Shown here in pieces: positions 15,763-16,076 of a stretch of 16,076 nt of DNA. Position numbers and translations under genes: made by a program. The DNA is taken from contig CANKZO010000040.1 in the NCBI GenBank assembly GCA_947488485.1, positions 1 to 16,076 of the forward strand, in the 5' to 3' direction. Within the stretch, counting starts at the first letter, position 1. Each line of letters opens with the position of its first letter. Below the pieces are notes generated by a model. That model saw nothing but the letters and a program-made list of their open reading frames with translations, was not told the DNA's origin and did no database searches. Source of the DNA: Opitutia bacterium. Lineage in GTDB: Bacteria; Verrucomicrobiota; Verrucomicrobiae; Opitutales; UBA953.

Positions 15763-16076
15763 ATGCGCCCCACCCTCCCCCTCCTGGCCGTCCTGCTGCT
15801 CGCGCCGCTGGCCTCATTGCAGGCGGCCGAGCCGGTCAGCCTCTCCGCCGACCATGCCTTCGCCGTGAATCGGCAGCGGCGCATCTTCTTCCAATACGAC
15901 CCGGCGGCCGACATCCAACGTCCCGGCGGTTTCGGCGGGGACATGGCCACGGTGATGAGCTACGTCTTCGACGGCGTAAGCCAGCCCTCCAGCCAGGTGG
16001 ATGCGATCTGCATCGACGTCTCCAACGAGGGCGTGGCGCATTACCGCAGCAAGATCCTTCCGGCGATCCAACACCC
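15763..16076 (+). CDS. N-terminal fragment of an exported protein, family not recognised
   Basis: 104 codons are visible before the window ends, with no stop. The start is fixed by the abutting heptamer array and a signal peptide (about 1-22, LLAPLASLQAA) almost the same as that of the preceding gene. The mature part reads RQRRIFFQYDPAAD (38-51), then GGFGGDMATVMSYVFDG and DAICIDVSNEG, ending with a helix-like HYRSKILPAI. An Asp-rich strand followed by a helix would fit the first unit of a TIM-barrel hydrolase, but this is too little to assign. It lies 37 bases after the large glycosidase gene, so the same operon is likely. Confidence 0.75.
   Translation, partial: MRPTLPLLAVLLLAPLASLQAAEPVSLSADHAFAVNRQRRIFFQYDPAADIQRPGGFGGDMATVMSYVFDGVSQPSSQVDAICIDVSNEGVAHYRSKILPAIQH

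Overview
The window is about 16 kb of GC-rich DNA in which every credible gene lies on the + strand. Almost every complete gene encodes a protein with an N-terminal export signal. A paired PSCyt1/DUF1549/DUF1553 cytochrome-type protein and DUF1501 protein, together with GH28-like and six-hairpin-like carbohydrate enzymes, point to the Planctomycetota/Verrucomicrobiota group. A verrucomicrobial (possibly Opitutae-like) source is my best guess, but no rRNA or other marker gene is present to settle it.

Layout. 1-164 is the tail of a DUF1501 protein. 202-1923 is a CocE/NonD-type (S15-like) serine hydrolase. 1954-4239 is a two-domain protein, an alpha/beta-hydrolase esterase fused to a GH28-like beta-helix. 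4263-7241 (PSCyt1, DUF1549, a discoidin-like insert, DUF1553) and 7244-8731 (DUF1501, Tat-type leader) form a tight pair. 8897-10336 is an exported protein that I can only place tentatively as a TIM-barrel hydrolase. 10547-12226 is a divergent GH28-like protein. 12249-15725 is an 1158-residue putative (alpha/alpha)6-barrel glycosidase. 15763-16076 is the start of another exported protein that runs off the window. Together this reads as an accessory locus for exported polysaccharide breakdown (pectin-like or other complex acidic glycans would fit the GH28 fold). No transporter, regulator or sulfatase is visible here.

The most unusual content is non-coding. Six genes (1954, 4263, 8897, 10547, 12249, 15763) are immediately preceded by tandem 7-bp units of consensus NAAGAAC that run right up to the ATG with no recognisable Shine-Dalgarno sequence. 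Two of these arrays (before 8897 and 10547) are the right-hand ends of a larger repeated element of about 150-160 bp. Its left end carries the same heptamer inverted (GTTCTTN), and its core is nearly identical in both copies except for one short hairpin whose sequence changed while its pairing was kept. At three genes the array is followed by closely related signal-peptide coding sequence, suggesting that a leader cassette (5' UTR plus signal peptide) is copied between genes. This repeat and leader system is the best candidate in the window for something not previously described.

All identities and alignments were counted by eye. Family assignments come from recognisable motifs, without database searches.
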